Positions 36,301 to 48,300 of a DNA stretch of 64,000 nucleotides are shown here, one piece after another (the stretch's first letter is position 1; the number at the start of each line of letters is the position of its first letter). The stretch is taken from NCBI RefSeq assembly GCF_030936135.1, contig NC_082595.1, positions 18,489,930-18,553,929 of the forward strand. The letters are read 5' to 3'. The stretch is from Gavia stellata (taxonomy: Eukaryota; Chordata; Aves; Gaviiformes; Gaviidae). The notes beneath the pieces are model-generated. The model was given only the letters and a program-made list of their open reading frames with translations, made no database searches and was not told the DNA's origin. The position numbers and the translations under genes were made by a program.

Positions 36301-39300
36301 TATTATAATAAACTTAAAAAACAAAACAAAAGCCAGTACCCTTACATCCACCCTCTACAATTCCTCCAGTTTAAGGGTAGCATCAGTGATAAGCTAAAGC
36401 AACAGGCCTATTGTAAAACTAGCTATTTTGTATAAACTTGCATGCTTTGATAATCTTTAAAACCCTTGAGGAGGAACAGAAAGCTGATAAAGAGGAATTT
36501 CTTGCTCTAGAAGGTTATGAAGCTTCAAAGTTGCCATACAAGTGTAAAGTCAGCAGAAATCGGCAGTAACTGGGGGAAGGGTAAAGACAGTAGCAGATCA
36601 TGACCACCAACTCAATTGAAGACTGAGTTGCCTTACCTACACACCTTCCACCTTCAAGGGTCATGTGTGCTAATTTAAATGTAACTAGCCAATAACAAAT
36701 GTAGTGTTAATCACTAACCAATAAGTATAAACTTGGGTGTGTTTCTACTAACCATGTAAAGGGATAAATATGTTGTAGTTTTTGTATAGAGCACAGCTAG
36801 CTTTGTGAAATACCGCCTAGCTCCTGGCTTTGTGCAAATCTGTAATAAAGAAATAGCTTGACCCTGTGTGGATTGGCTTGCACACCGGGCAAAGATACCT
36901 CTTTTCTGGACAACATCAGTAGCTCTTTCTTCCTAACAGTAATGAATTACATTAACATTTCTCCTGGAAGTGTCTGTTTATTCAAGTGGCTTTGATTTGC
37001 ATGAGTATTCAGTGGTCTCCAGATCAGCCTGTGACAGGCAAGTGGGCCTAATGGTTAATGATGTTATCTGGATGTTTGATAACAATATTCAACAAGGAAA
37101 TGCTTAGCCAGAGGCTTACTGCTGAAGGCTCTTGAAGACCTACCACAAACATGCTAAATGCCTCAATCCCAGAAACAGAAAACAGCTGGTTACATGGTAC
37201 CTTCTGTCTAGTGCACATACTTTTGCCTATCCACAGACTGAGACAAAAGTTGTACTTCCTGCGTGGAGAAATTTCCATTTCTTTGGGCATATTCAGCCAC
37301 AGTTTCTTACAATCCTCTCTGGTTCTTAAGTGTTTCTGGCTTTAAACTTGATGTTGTGTGTAATGATGTCAACTGCTGAGCTTCTATCAGCAGGACTTCA
37401 GGCAGGAGAATGGACAGCAAACATGCTGCATGTGTAGGTTTTTTGAGTCTATCTGATCAAGCTGATAAATATATCCAAGAGCTGGGCTGTTGCTGTTCCA
37501 GCAGGTATATATGTGTACAAGACTAACTATTTAGAACTGCAGACATCACAGGCTACAGAAGGAAAGGTTGAGAGAATAACAAGCTTTTTATTTTCAATTT
37601 AACCACTGGTTTCTGGATGGGGAAAAAATACGGGTCGTCTGTATAGATTTCTAGTGTCTCCCTTGCTATATGATTTAGTTTGGGAGTTATTTTATATTCA
37701 TGGGGATTTTGATTCCTGACTAGGCCATTGTCTGCAGAACTTCTTAACCTTGGGTTTAAGAGGTATAAGTATTGTCAGAGATCAAGAACAGAGAAAGGTC
37801 AGAGCCTGCGCCCCACTCAGCCTGACAAATGTCAATGCGGATACCAGCCCTGGAAGAAGGGGGAGGGGGGAAATTACACAGAAATTATTCAAAGCAAATC
37901 CTGCTGGAGGCTTCCTGATACAACCTTTTCTCTCCTTTTTTTCTTTGGGGGGGGAGGGGGGGGAGAGGGTGGGCAGGGGCTTGATTCTTTCATGTCACTT
38001 ATGCTGCATACTAATTCTTTCTGTGAGTTGCCCCACTCAAGTTACGGCAACAATTCACAGAAGGAAGCATAATGTAATACAGCATCTGGTCCTTAGCCCT
38101 TTTCAGAGCAAAGGCTCTCTGCTCTGTCTTATGCAGAGAAGAGCATGTTGTCAGACTTTAATAGTTTATAATGTGACCCTCAAATTGTCTTGAGTTATGA
38201 GTAAACGAAGATATTTCTGAGAATGCAATTATCAAACAGTGTTTCTTACTTGGAAAAAATGTGTTGATTGCTGAGCTGCTCCTTGCACTTAGTGTGAGAA
38301 CTAGTACGTCTGGAGAAAAGAGCTAATAGTCCTTGTAGTTAAGCTGCTGCTTGGGTCTCTGGAAACAGTTTTTAATTCACAGCCGTGTATAGTATAATAT
38401 AAATCACCCTACAGCATATTACATCAGTAAAATAGGACAAAGCTTCCTTGCTTTGCAGGCTTGAAGTGTTGGTTTGCTTGATGGATGTATAAACTACAAC
38501 TTCTTTGTAAAACCCACAACTGATGCAAATCTAACCAGAGTGATTCCTTTTATCAATGGTGAAAGCTTTATCAGTAGCCTTATTGTTAGGATAGGGATAG
38601 TATTATTTGGTATCTCCATGTCTGTCTCAGAGGTGATAAATTTTTTGTATTCTTGGCTACACTTTGCATTCAAGGATAATCAAGGATTCTTGGTCAGTGG
38701 GTGTGAAGTGTTTAGTACTTGTGCTGTGATTAATGTTGTTTTGGACACAACTGAGTTCAATGTCACTAACTTTATTGGCATGAGGAGGTATAGTCAGATG
38801 TGCACGCTGTTAAGACATCTGATTTTTTTTGGCATAACTCTGCATACTTCAGCATAGTGACTTCTGAGTCTTTTCCAGGTGGATTGAACAGAATCCAGTG
38901 TCATGCTAATCTAATCCATTTATTCATATTTATAGTCCTGCTGTGGGGATATACTGCCCAATACTAGTAGACTGGCCATCCTGCGTAGTCTCCGTCTCCT
39001 ACATCACACCATATACATTCCTCCCCAGTACAGGCAGGGAATCTGTATCACTTACATGTGCATGTATATTTGCTGCTCTGGGACTTTGGCCATCAGAATA
39101 TCCTATATGGAAACACTTTCTTTTCTTAATGAATATGTCATAAGGCAGTCTTAATAGCTATCTGGCTAGGCTTTCTCTAGGTAGTTCTTGCCTTCCAACC
39201 TTTTCCGTATTTATCTGTACGATCTACCACGTGCATGTGGAACTTCTTTTATTCTGTAGATGCCCTTTCCTTAGAACCAATATGCTGGCTTTTGGCTTTT

Positions 39301-42300
39301 GTGACCTCAGCTTTTTGGTCTAAGGCACAGGATATCCTCTATTAAAAGGGAAACAACAGAGTTGGAAGTAGTTGCAGTTTGTGACTTTACCAGCCAGCAC
39401 TGGAAATGCCAGTCACATGAACTTGCCATAAAGGGGGTTTGTGGGATCTCACATTATTGTCTCTTTGCAGGGTATCATTCAAGCCTACAAGAGTGGCATA
39501 ACCCTCCAGGGAAACACCACTAGCCTGGGCAGGTGGGACTTCAGTGGGTCTTTCTTCTTCTCCATCTCTGCAGTAACAACTATTGGTAAGAGTTCCCTGC
39601 TCGCAGGGTTGCCTCATAGGTGGGAAAGGAGCAGGAATGAGGACCTGTACTATCAAATGCTGCTCCAGCCCTATGGGGCTTCATGTAGCTTAACTATATA
39701 TATCACGCAATAGGTAAGCACCCGTGAACCTAGCCCTAGAAATGCTTTGTCAGTGCCAGCGCAGTAATGATCTGTAGTTAGATAAAGGGATAATTAGCTC
39801 TGTACATATCCCTACTAAGTTGCACGGCTTTTGGGGCCTGAACTTCATAGTGCTGCACTACCTGTACTTTCCCAAGCCTGGTGGTCTCTGAGAGGTCTGA
39901 TATGAGTTGTGCATTGAAATGAGCTTTTCCTGTCACAAGGAGAGGGAATGATTTTTTGAAAAACTCTTGATATTGGTTGTTGACACTTCAGAGGCTATAT
40001 TTATGAATTATTCCTTCTTATTACTACCTGCATTGTTTGAGGACCTGCTTGTTTAGGTCAAAGCCAAATAGCTGGATAAATGAAACAATTCAGTTGAATC
40101 AGGTTTCAACAAATGAGTAATGCAAAGCCATGAAGGAATGATGGAAATAAGGGGGGAGGGGGGGAAGAATGGAAACAATAGAATGTATTCAGGTACAGTG
40201 TTACTTAAGGCAGATGCTGTTAATGATTGTCAGTGCATGTCTTCAGTCCCCAAAACCATTAATAACTTGCCCTGACTTCTTTTTTGTACTGTGTGACCCA
40301 GTATTATAAAAACCATGGGAGGAAAGCATGTGGAGAGATGGTTGTTGAATGTCAAAGAAACCCTCACGGGTTTCCTGATTTGTGTTGAATCTGTCAGTTC
40401 TCTTCAATTTAAAGTACACTTTTAGGTAGAGAATTTTCTTTGTGCATTCAGGTGGAGCATTCTTTTGACTTCTGTGATCATTATTGAAGATAAATTGACT
40501 TCAGAATATTAAGCCCCCAAACAAGAGCTCAGAAAGAGGTTTTTTTGCAAGGTGGGGGGTGGGTGGGTGTCACCTTCCTGGGACCCAGTACATCTTTCTG
40601 CCCTGCTCTTCTGCACATGTATTGTTCTGGTTGGGAACTACATTGGTGTGTTGTACTATAGGTGCGGGTCGTACCAGATGATGGCAGTGGAGGCTCATTA
40701 AACAGGGCTACACAGGCTGTGGGTTTCCAGCATAGATCCTGGGCAGTTCATTCCAGCCTTTGGTACAAAGCAGCATCTGCTCAGAGCTGCTTTGCTTGCC
40801 TCAGTAGTTAATCCTGATCAGTCTCTAAGCTGTCAAGAGTCACTCTGTTTTATCACAACCAATTTAAGTTAACGACATTCAAGAAGAATCAAACTTGTCA
40901 CGTTAAAATATAAGGGGGTTTTATGATGTTGGCAGAGATCTAAGCTAAACATTTCTGGCTGTTACTCCATTAAAGCCTAAGCTACTCTCTTTTTCCTTTT
41001 TTCTTTAAAGTAAGCTCCTTGCCCTGATGGCTAGGGATTGGGGGTGGGGTGGGGGAATGACTTGATAGCAGGGGGCAAATAAAAAGAACTGAATATTACC
41101 GCTCTCTATCTCCTTGTTTTAAAGCTGATACTGTAACTCTAGGGAGTTGTTCATGATTTTTCAATTGTGGAGTTAAGAATGCTGTACAAGTCACCTCTAT
41201 GCAGAGAACTTCAGACAACTGGGCCCTTGATTTTGCTTTTTCAAATTAAATTGTTAATTGCATACGGGTTAGTGCCTTAATGCTCTGTTGATAACAGTAT
41301 GTTGTAGAAGAAAATACAGATGGCCTCACAGAGCTTCACCTTGAGTCTGTTACTCATCCTTTTTCTTTATGGAAGTTCTCAACGTGGTGGCTGGTGCAGC
41401 TTCGTTGGCCCAGACATCACTGCATGACTGGGGAGGATAATTGATGTCAAGAGACAAGGTCCTTTCCAAAGAACTCACTGAAGTTCAGAGGAGTGATTCA
41501 CAGTAGGAAGCTTCACGTACAAGGCGTGGCTATGGCATAAATGACACAGCTGAGGTTTTTTGAGAAGGGTTTGTTGAGGTTTTTGTGACCTTATGTGGCA
41601 AGGAAGAGCTTGTCCCAGGCTGTGAGTATGGAACCATTGAAAGCAGGTCCAGCTTTACAAGATTAATGTATAGGAAGAGCTTATCCCAGACTGTGAGTAT
41701 GGATTTATGTATAGGAGTTAAAAACAAAAGCATTCTGGCAAATGAGTTCAGAAAAATGGTAATGGAGAAGAGAGATTCTCAGGAATTTAGGGGTACTACA
41801 TAGAGATTTTGAAGAGTCTGGGTGGACTCTACTCCATGCGTTCAGGCTGCTGCAAGTGCTTCTTTGTTCTGTTTGTCTCTCCCACATTCTTTCTCTGCAA
41901 CTAATGCTGTTCATTCCTTGCTGGCCTCTCATGTGATGTAATGTCTTTGTGGCTTTTGCATTAGCTATTTTTTCCTTGGTCTTCTCAAACAGCACTGCCA
42001 AAGCCATTATCACTTTTACCTTCATCACTTTCCTTTATGAGATGCTCTTTCCACTCTGTCAGCTTCTGTTTTCTGCTTTAGGTGATTTAACCCCCTTCAG
42101 AAGGCTTGGTGTGTTTCTCAAGTCCTTACCACAACACTCTCCCATTGGGATATGGGAAGGGACATTAGCTTCTTTCCCCATTAACAACCGAGGGACATTA
42201 GCTTCTTTCTCCGCTGAGGCAGTTTGAATCCTCATGTCTCCTGTTGTAGCTTCTTCTGTGCTGTAACCTTCTTCCATTTAAATGAGAGCCTCATCTATTT

Positions 42301-45300
42301 CCACTAATGATTAAAAGCAGTATGAAAATTTTGCTTAAAAAGCAAAATTCTAAACTGCAGGGTGGACACACGTGGTACCCTAATCCCAAAGGTTTAAAGA
42401 ACAATGTGTATGAAACAAAATCTGTTGTTTAAAGAAGTGCCCCAAAGCCTATGTAGTTTTTGGCCAATCTGATAATTTGAATGGAACTGCATTTATAACT
42501 TTTGATCATGTGGGATGGGCAGCCCTGGCCTGCTGATTCCTTCCTCCCTACTGTTACACTTCTGTTTTCTTCATTGCTGTCTTTTACTTATCACAGAATC
42601 ATTAAGGTTGGAAAAGACCTGTAAGATCATCAAGTCCAACCATCAACCAACACCACCATACCCATTAAACCATGTCCCACAATGCCTCGTCCACATGTTC
42701 CTTGAACACCTCCAGTGATGATGACTCCACCACTTCCCTGGGCAGCTTATTCCAGTGTCTCACCACTCTCTCAGTAAAGAAATTTTTCCTAATATCGGGT
42801 CTAAACCTCCCCTGGTGCAACTTGAGGCCATTTCCTCTTGTCCTGTCACTCTTCACTTGGGAGAAGAGACCAACACCCACCTCTCTGCAACCCCCTTTCA
42901 GGTAATTGTAGAGAGTGATAAGGTCTCCCCTCAGCCCCCTCTTCTCCAGGCTGAACAACCCCAGCTCCCTCAGCCGCTCCTCACAAGACTTGTGCTCCAG
43001 ACCCCTCACCAGCTTTGTCGCCCTTCTCTGGACACGCTCCAGCACCTCAATGTCCTTCTTGTAGTGAGGGGCCCAAAACTGAACACAGGATTCGAGGTGC
43101 GGCCTCACCAGCGCCGAGTACAGGGGCACGATCACCTCCCTACTCCTGCTGGCCACACTATTTCTGATACAGGCCAGGATGCCATTGGCCTTCTTGGCCA
43201 CCTGGGCACACTGCCGGCTCATCTTCAGCCGGCTGTCGACCAACACCTCTAGGTCCTTTTCTGCAAGGCAGCTTTCCAGCCACTCGTCCCCCAGCCTATA
43301 GCATTGCCTGGGGTTGTTGTGACCCAGGTGCAGGACCCAGCACTTGGCCTTGTTGAACCTCATCCAATTGGCCTGGGCCCATCGATCCAGCCTGTCCAGA
43401 TCCCTCTGCAGAGCCTTCCCACCCTCGAGCAGATCAACACTCCCGCCCAACTTGGTGTCATCTGCAAACTTGCTGAGGGAGCACTCGATCCCCTCATCCA
43501 GATCATCTATAAATATATTAAACAAGACCAGCCCCAAAACTGAGCCCTGGGGGACTCCGCTTGTGACTGGCTGCCAACTGGTTTTCACTCCATTCACCAC
43601 AACTCTCTGGGCTCGGCTGTCCAGCCAGTTTTTTAGACAGATCTTGTATGTTATCTCATTTTCTGCAGATGTTTCCATAGGAACCCTCTCTTCAATGCCT
43701 TGACGAATCATCTTCAGAGTTCCTTTAGAGCTGTAGTACTAAACATGATTAAAGAAAGAGAAGCTAACTTCCAGTTTTATCTCTCAGACACCTTTATCCC
43801 TTACCAACACAGTTTCTCCTTTCTGTCTTTACTCTCCTCCTAGTTAGTTTGGACTAACAGGGCAGATGTCAAAGCAAGTTCAGAGTGGGGCACAAGATGA
43901 AAGTTCCTAAAGTCAGATGACCACAGGGTAGGGTAATTTCAGAGAAGGTGCTAGAGAAAGGATTTGTGATGAAACTGAGGTTGTCTGTGCTAGGCTAAGA
44001 GTAGAAGGAAGAGTATTTTCCTCCCTAGCCTGAACATCCCCCCTTTATCTTGGGTGGGTGGATGCCATTGCCTAGTGCCTTAAGATTTTCTGCTGGCAAA
44101 GCTACCATTTGTATGAATTTCAAAGGCCCTTTTTAAATATAAAATAGGGCAAGTAAACCATCTCACAGTGAAGAAGGGAAGGGGAAGACCTTCCTCCTGT
44201 CCTTCCCTTCTCTGGTTAACACAGTAAAATAGCTCCTAACAGCAATCGCCGAAAGGACTGGGGGCTAGTAAAGAGGCAAGGAGCAGGCTGTTGAGTAAGG
44301 GGTGGTATTTAGTACATTGTCATAGACATCTATATGTTGCCATAAATGATTCCCATGGGAGGAAGAAACAACAACCAGTTCAGGGCTGAGAAACAGCAGG
44401 CTTCTGCCCATTGCTGGCTGATGATCCATCGGGAAAATCCAGTTAAAGCAACTTCCTGTCTTGAAGTAGTTAAAACATGGAATAACAACCTAGGGCCACT
44501 TTTACATTTGAATCCTCTGTGAACCTCAGGTTTGTGTAGGGGAGTTCTCAGCTGAAGAGCCCCACACCTTTGATGCATTGATCTTTTCCCTACCCTGTGG
44601 CAGCTGGCAGGGCTGCTCTACAGGCTTGGCCACATGGGATGTGGCACAATGGTCTGTGGGAGGTCACTAGTGGATGTGGGGATAGCACTCACAGCAACAT
44701 CCTCTGAGCTGTCTCCTGAGCACTGATGAATTTGTTCTGCTTTCCTGACTGCATGCCATCTTGTTGTGTTGAGACTAAGCCCACTACACAGCTTTCAGTG
44801 TATACACAGTACAAATATAACAAATAGAAGAGACTGCAGTACTCATCCCAAGCATTTTTCTAGCCTTTCACTTACTGAAGGAGTGTGCAACTAAGTTTTG
44901 CTGTTGCTTGGAACTTCATAGGGCTAAAACTATTAAATAACTCTGTTCAAATGTGGTTTTCAGCCTACTAGCCTTAGTTATTGGTCTCTACTTCATCACA
45001 GCACCAGCTAAAATAAATAGTGATGGGCACCTCCCACACACACCCTGGTTCAACCTGCCAGGGTCCCAATGAGCTTTCCCATATGAGACACAGTTCCTGA
45101 GATTCTGCTGCCACTAGCTTTTAAAATGAAATTGTTTAGTTTTTGTTTGTTCTCTTCATAAAACTGAGATGCCAATGCAAGTACTGGGGATGCTTGGGGT
45201 TTCTGAGTCCTGTTTCGGTCTCTCCCACAACTGGGAGGTCTTAGCAAAGCAGTCTTCCATGGTTGGATGAATTGGAAATAACTGTGACTTCCTATATCAG

Positions 45301-48300
45301 GTGTTCTGAGCTCAGTGGCTGTGTCTAGCTGACAAGTGTTCCTGCACTTAGAGCAGACTTGGTGGGTATAATGTGAAACCTCACAAGAAGCTTGAGAAGC
45401 CAAGCACATTAATTTGTTGTGTGTAGCTAGTGCTGGCGGAAACATTCTAAAGTATGAGGGAGGATAGGAGCCCCAGACTTGCTGATGTTCAGTTGAATGT
45501 AGATGGTACCAACTGACCTTTGAAAATCCTAATGCTTGTAAGGATCATAGGATAATTCATATTTCCTGGTACCACAGATGGTCTCTAGTGCAACCTTCTG
45601 CTTAAAGCAGTCAGCTATGAGGTCAGATCAGGTTATGGAGGGCTTTATCAGGGACACCTTCCAGCTGAGCTGGGCCCATGCTCACATTTTCAGGAACCAG
45701 GCAAACATCTTAAGGCTGTGTCAGTAATTGATAGGTTTGTTTGGGGTTTTTTTTCCACTTTGTCCGGTGAATTATAAGACATCTTTTCCATCTAAACTGA
45801 ACTTGAATATATTTATTTTTTCCTCAATGCAACATTTGAATTATCATGAACAGAAACTTTCATTTAGGCTAGATTAAAACATTCAGGTTACTTGTAAGGA
45901 GCACAAGGGAAAGAAAAGTTTAAATCTTCTGAAAAGTGTTAGAGGAGGAGCTGGTGGTGGGAGCAGCTCTATGATTTGAGCACTCCCTGAGGGTGTAGGA
46001 GACCAGTGTGCAATTTCCTCCTGTGCCTGGGACACAGGATTGTGGCTCACTGAAGATGATCCCAACTGCCAAGTGGAGCATCTTTCTCTGAGTATATAAA
46101 TGTGCAATGCCAAATAAAGTAATTCTAGCACTGGCACCCCTCGTTGAACTGCCTAGTGGCCCTGTGGATCAGACACTCGTGTGTTAGGTGAGACGCCTGG
46201 CTCCCAGGCTTCACTGAGTGTCTGGGTGTTCAAAGCAAAATAGTGTCAACGAGAACATTCTGTAAATTTGGGATTAGGTCATTCCTGTGGGAAGTGATGG
46301 TTTGTATCCACTCAGGTAGGAGAAAGAATTAAACCAAATTTCCCTAAAAATGTGTTTGAATGCTCAAACCGCTGATAAAGTTACTGGTTAGAGAAGTGAC
46401 TCTTCCTCTAGCTTTTTTTAAATCTAATTCTGTTTTTTCCCACAGCTGAAATTATTTGGTGACTTTGCAGATGTTTTTCAGCCTATGAAGGACGCATATT
46501 TTTTCATTCTAAGCACTTTTTGCTTAAAATACTCTTTCACGTCCGGGCAGTGAGAACGGGAGCCAAACAAACCTCCCATTGTGGGTAGCAGGAAGTCACA
46601 GTTGCCTCAGCTGAACCGGGGGCACTGGAAGTAGGATACAGTCTTGCAAATGAAGAGATCTTTTACTAATAATCTGTTAATCACACATCAGTCTCCTCCT
46701 CTTAGCAAGTCTGAAGAGCCTCTGAATCCTTTAGGGACAGAAATGTAATGAGCAAGCAGGAAAACAAAACTGAATTTACTTAATATGTGTAACGGAAGCA
46801 CATGAGTTAAAGCATATGGATATGAACTTTTAGAAATAAAACCACTCTTAATCTTCCTTAGAAGAAGCAAAATAAGTTACATTGCACTTTATTTCAAAAT
46901 GAGAGAAGCTATACAGGCATTTAATCCATCTGCTTCAGTGCAACCACTTACTTTGTCCTCTGTGTGGTTTTTGGTGAGCATCCCTTGCTGTCTCTTGGCG
47001 CAGGCATGTACCAGGTCATATCCCAGTAGGAGGCTCATAAGGGATGTGACACAGCTGCCAGTGTAGTTTGTTTTAGTCTTTGAACTTGGTTCAGATCTTC
47101 TAATGTATAGCCCACAATGGTATAAGACACTGATTACCCTCATTCCATTTACTGGAGAGGGTAAGTCCTATTTACCCATTCCTCCTTGAGTTTTATAACA
47201 ATTGAGGCTTATATACAACTAGATTGGCATCTGTTTGTCTAGTCCAAAGGCAAAGGTGTGTCATCAGCCAGACATAAATTGCTGGCCATTTTGCATAATC
47301 TAAAGTCTCCTGTGCTGTTTGATCAAACTTTGTATCCTGTATAAAAAGCTAATGCGATGTGGCTTTTTGGCATATTTACAGCAACTGCTCACAAGTCTTC
47401 AGGAAATTGTCTTGAGCTGCTGAGCCCAAGGGAGCCAGATAAATCATATGCAAAGCAGATCTGATGTTTGGTGTGCTTACTGTACACATTGGATCTTCTT
47501 ACATTTAATTTAGAGCAGCAAATTTGATGATGTAATGTACAGCTTAACCTTAGATGCTCTCTGGTCAGCACTATGTGGGATCCCCAAAGTCCTAAAGGCT
47601 GCTGTGCTTCGCGGAGTGACCTGAGACCATGGACCTTTCTTCCTCTCTTATCTGATGTTTTTCTCTAGAGACTGGATAACCTGGAAAGCTATGGTAAAAA
47701 TAACTGCCCAAGCCATTACACAGTCTTTTTAAACTTGATATAGAAGGGAAAGAAGGAGGGAAAAAAACCCAAACAAAAAACCTGAAACCCTTGGGAACGA
47801 CTGGCTATAAATGTATGTGACTCATGTTCAGACTCTAGCCTTACAGTAAATGCCCTCCAGCTCTTTCTCCTGGGTGCAGGCCGGCCCACAAAACACCCTA
47901 ATTCCATGAAAGAGAAAAACTGGAACCCACCCACTAAAATGTGGCACAGCCAGTGTGAAACAGATCACACCGGGCACATATCTCTTAAATTCACTTAGAT
48001 GGGATCATCTACCAGATGTATGTGCCTATGTGTCTCATCACACCTGTCAGTCTAGAAATGATGAAAGCTGGCAGAAGTCAGCAATTACATGTGGGGGGAA
48101 AAAGATGCATAAACATCTTGGAGCAGCTCATAAGTGAAAAATATAGCGCTGGAATTAAGGCTATGTACAGTCTTAATTTAGCCCCTTTGTTTGACTGTAT
48201 TTCAAAACAATCTCTAGTTACATAACAGCATCCCATTCTTTCTGGGGGATGCTCTGCCCTCTCCCAGGGACAGGCTGCTGTGGCCATCACTTTCGAGGTA

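Larger units (their letters stand above)
26921..39470 (+). other. KCNK17: KCNK17 intron 1
   Basis: 12.5-kb phase-0 intron. The first 400 nt remain in the CpG island and the rest is AT-rich. It contains two solo LTRs (about 34750 and 36571), G-tracts at 31709-31718, 33158-33168 and 37947-37979, and a small tandem duplication near 31313. Open frames of up to about 147 codons are not protein-like. Confidence 0.88.

Noticed and set aside
37728-38193. Overlapping 114- and 147-codon open frames in KCNK17 intron 1
   Set aside because: They run through a poly-G tract and show no domain, and the two frames overlap each other.
38474-38857. 127-codon hydrophobic open frame in KCNK17 intron 1
   Set aside because: Could pass for a membrane protein, but T-rich intron DNA produces hydrophobic codons by chance; no start context, splice partner or family match recognised.
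42672-43703. Plus-strand open frames opposite the CR1 RT frame
   Set aside because: They are shadows of the minus-strand CR1 ORF2 and recur at 59164-60159 only because the element does.
42665-43711. CR1 reverse-transcriptase frame as a domesticated host gene
   Set aside because: 5'-truncated, present in two near-identical copies with ordinary CR1 tails, and no host splice signals.
46150-46235. Possible tRNA-like or SINE segment
   Set aside because: Some resemblance to a SINE head, but no intact A/B boxes or cloverleaf could be drawn.
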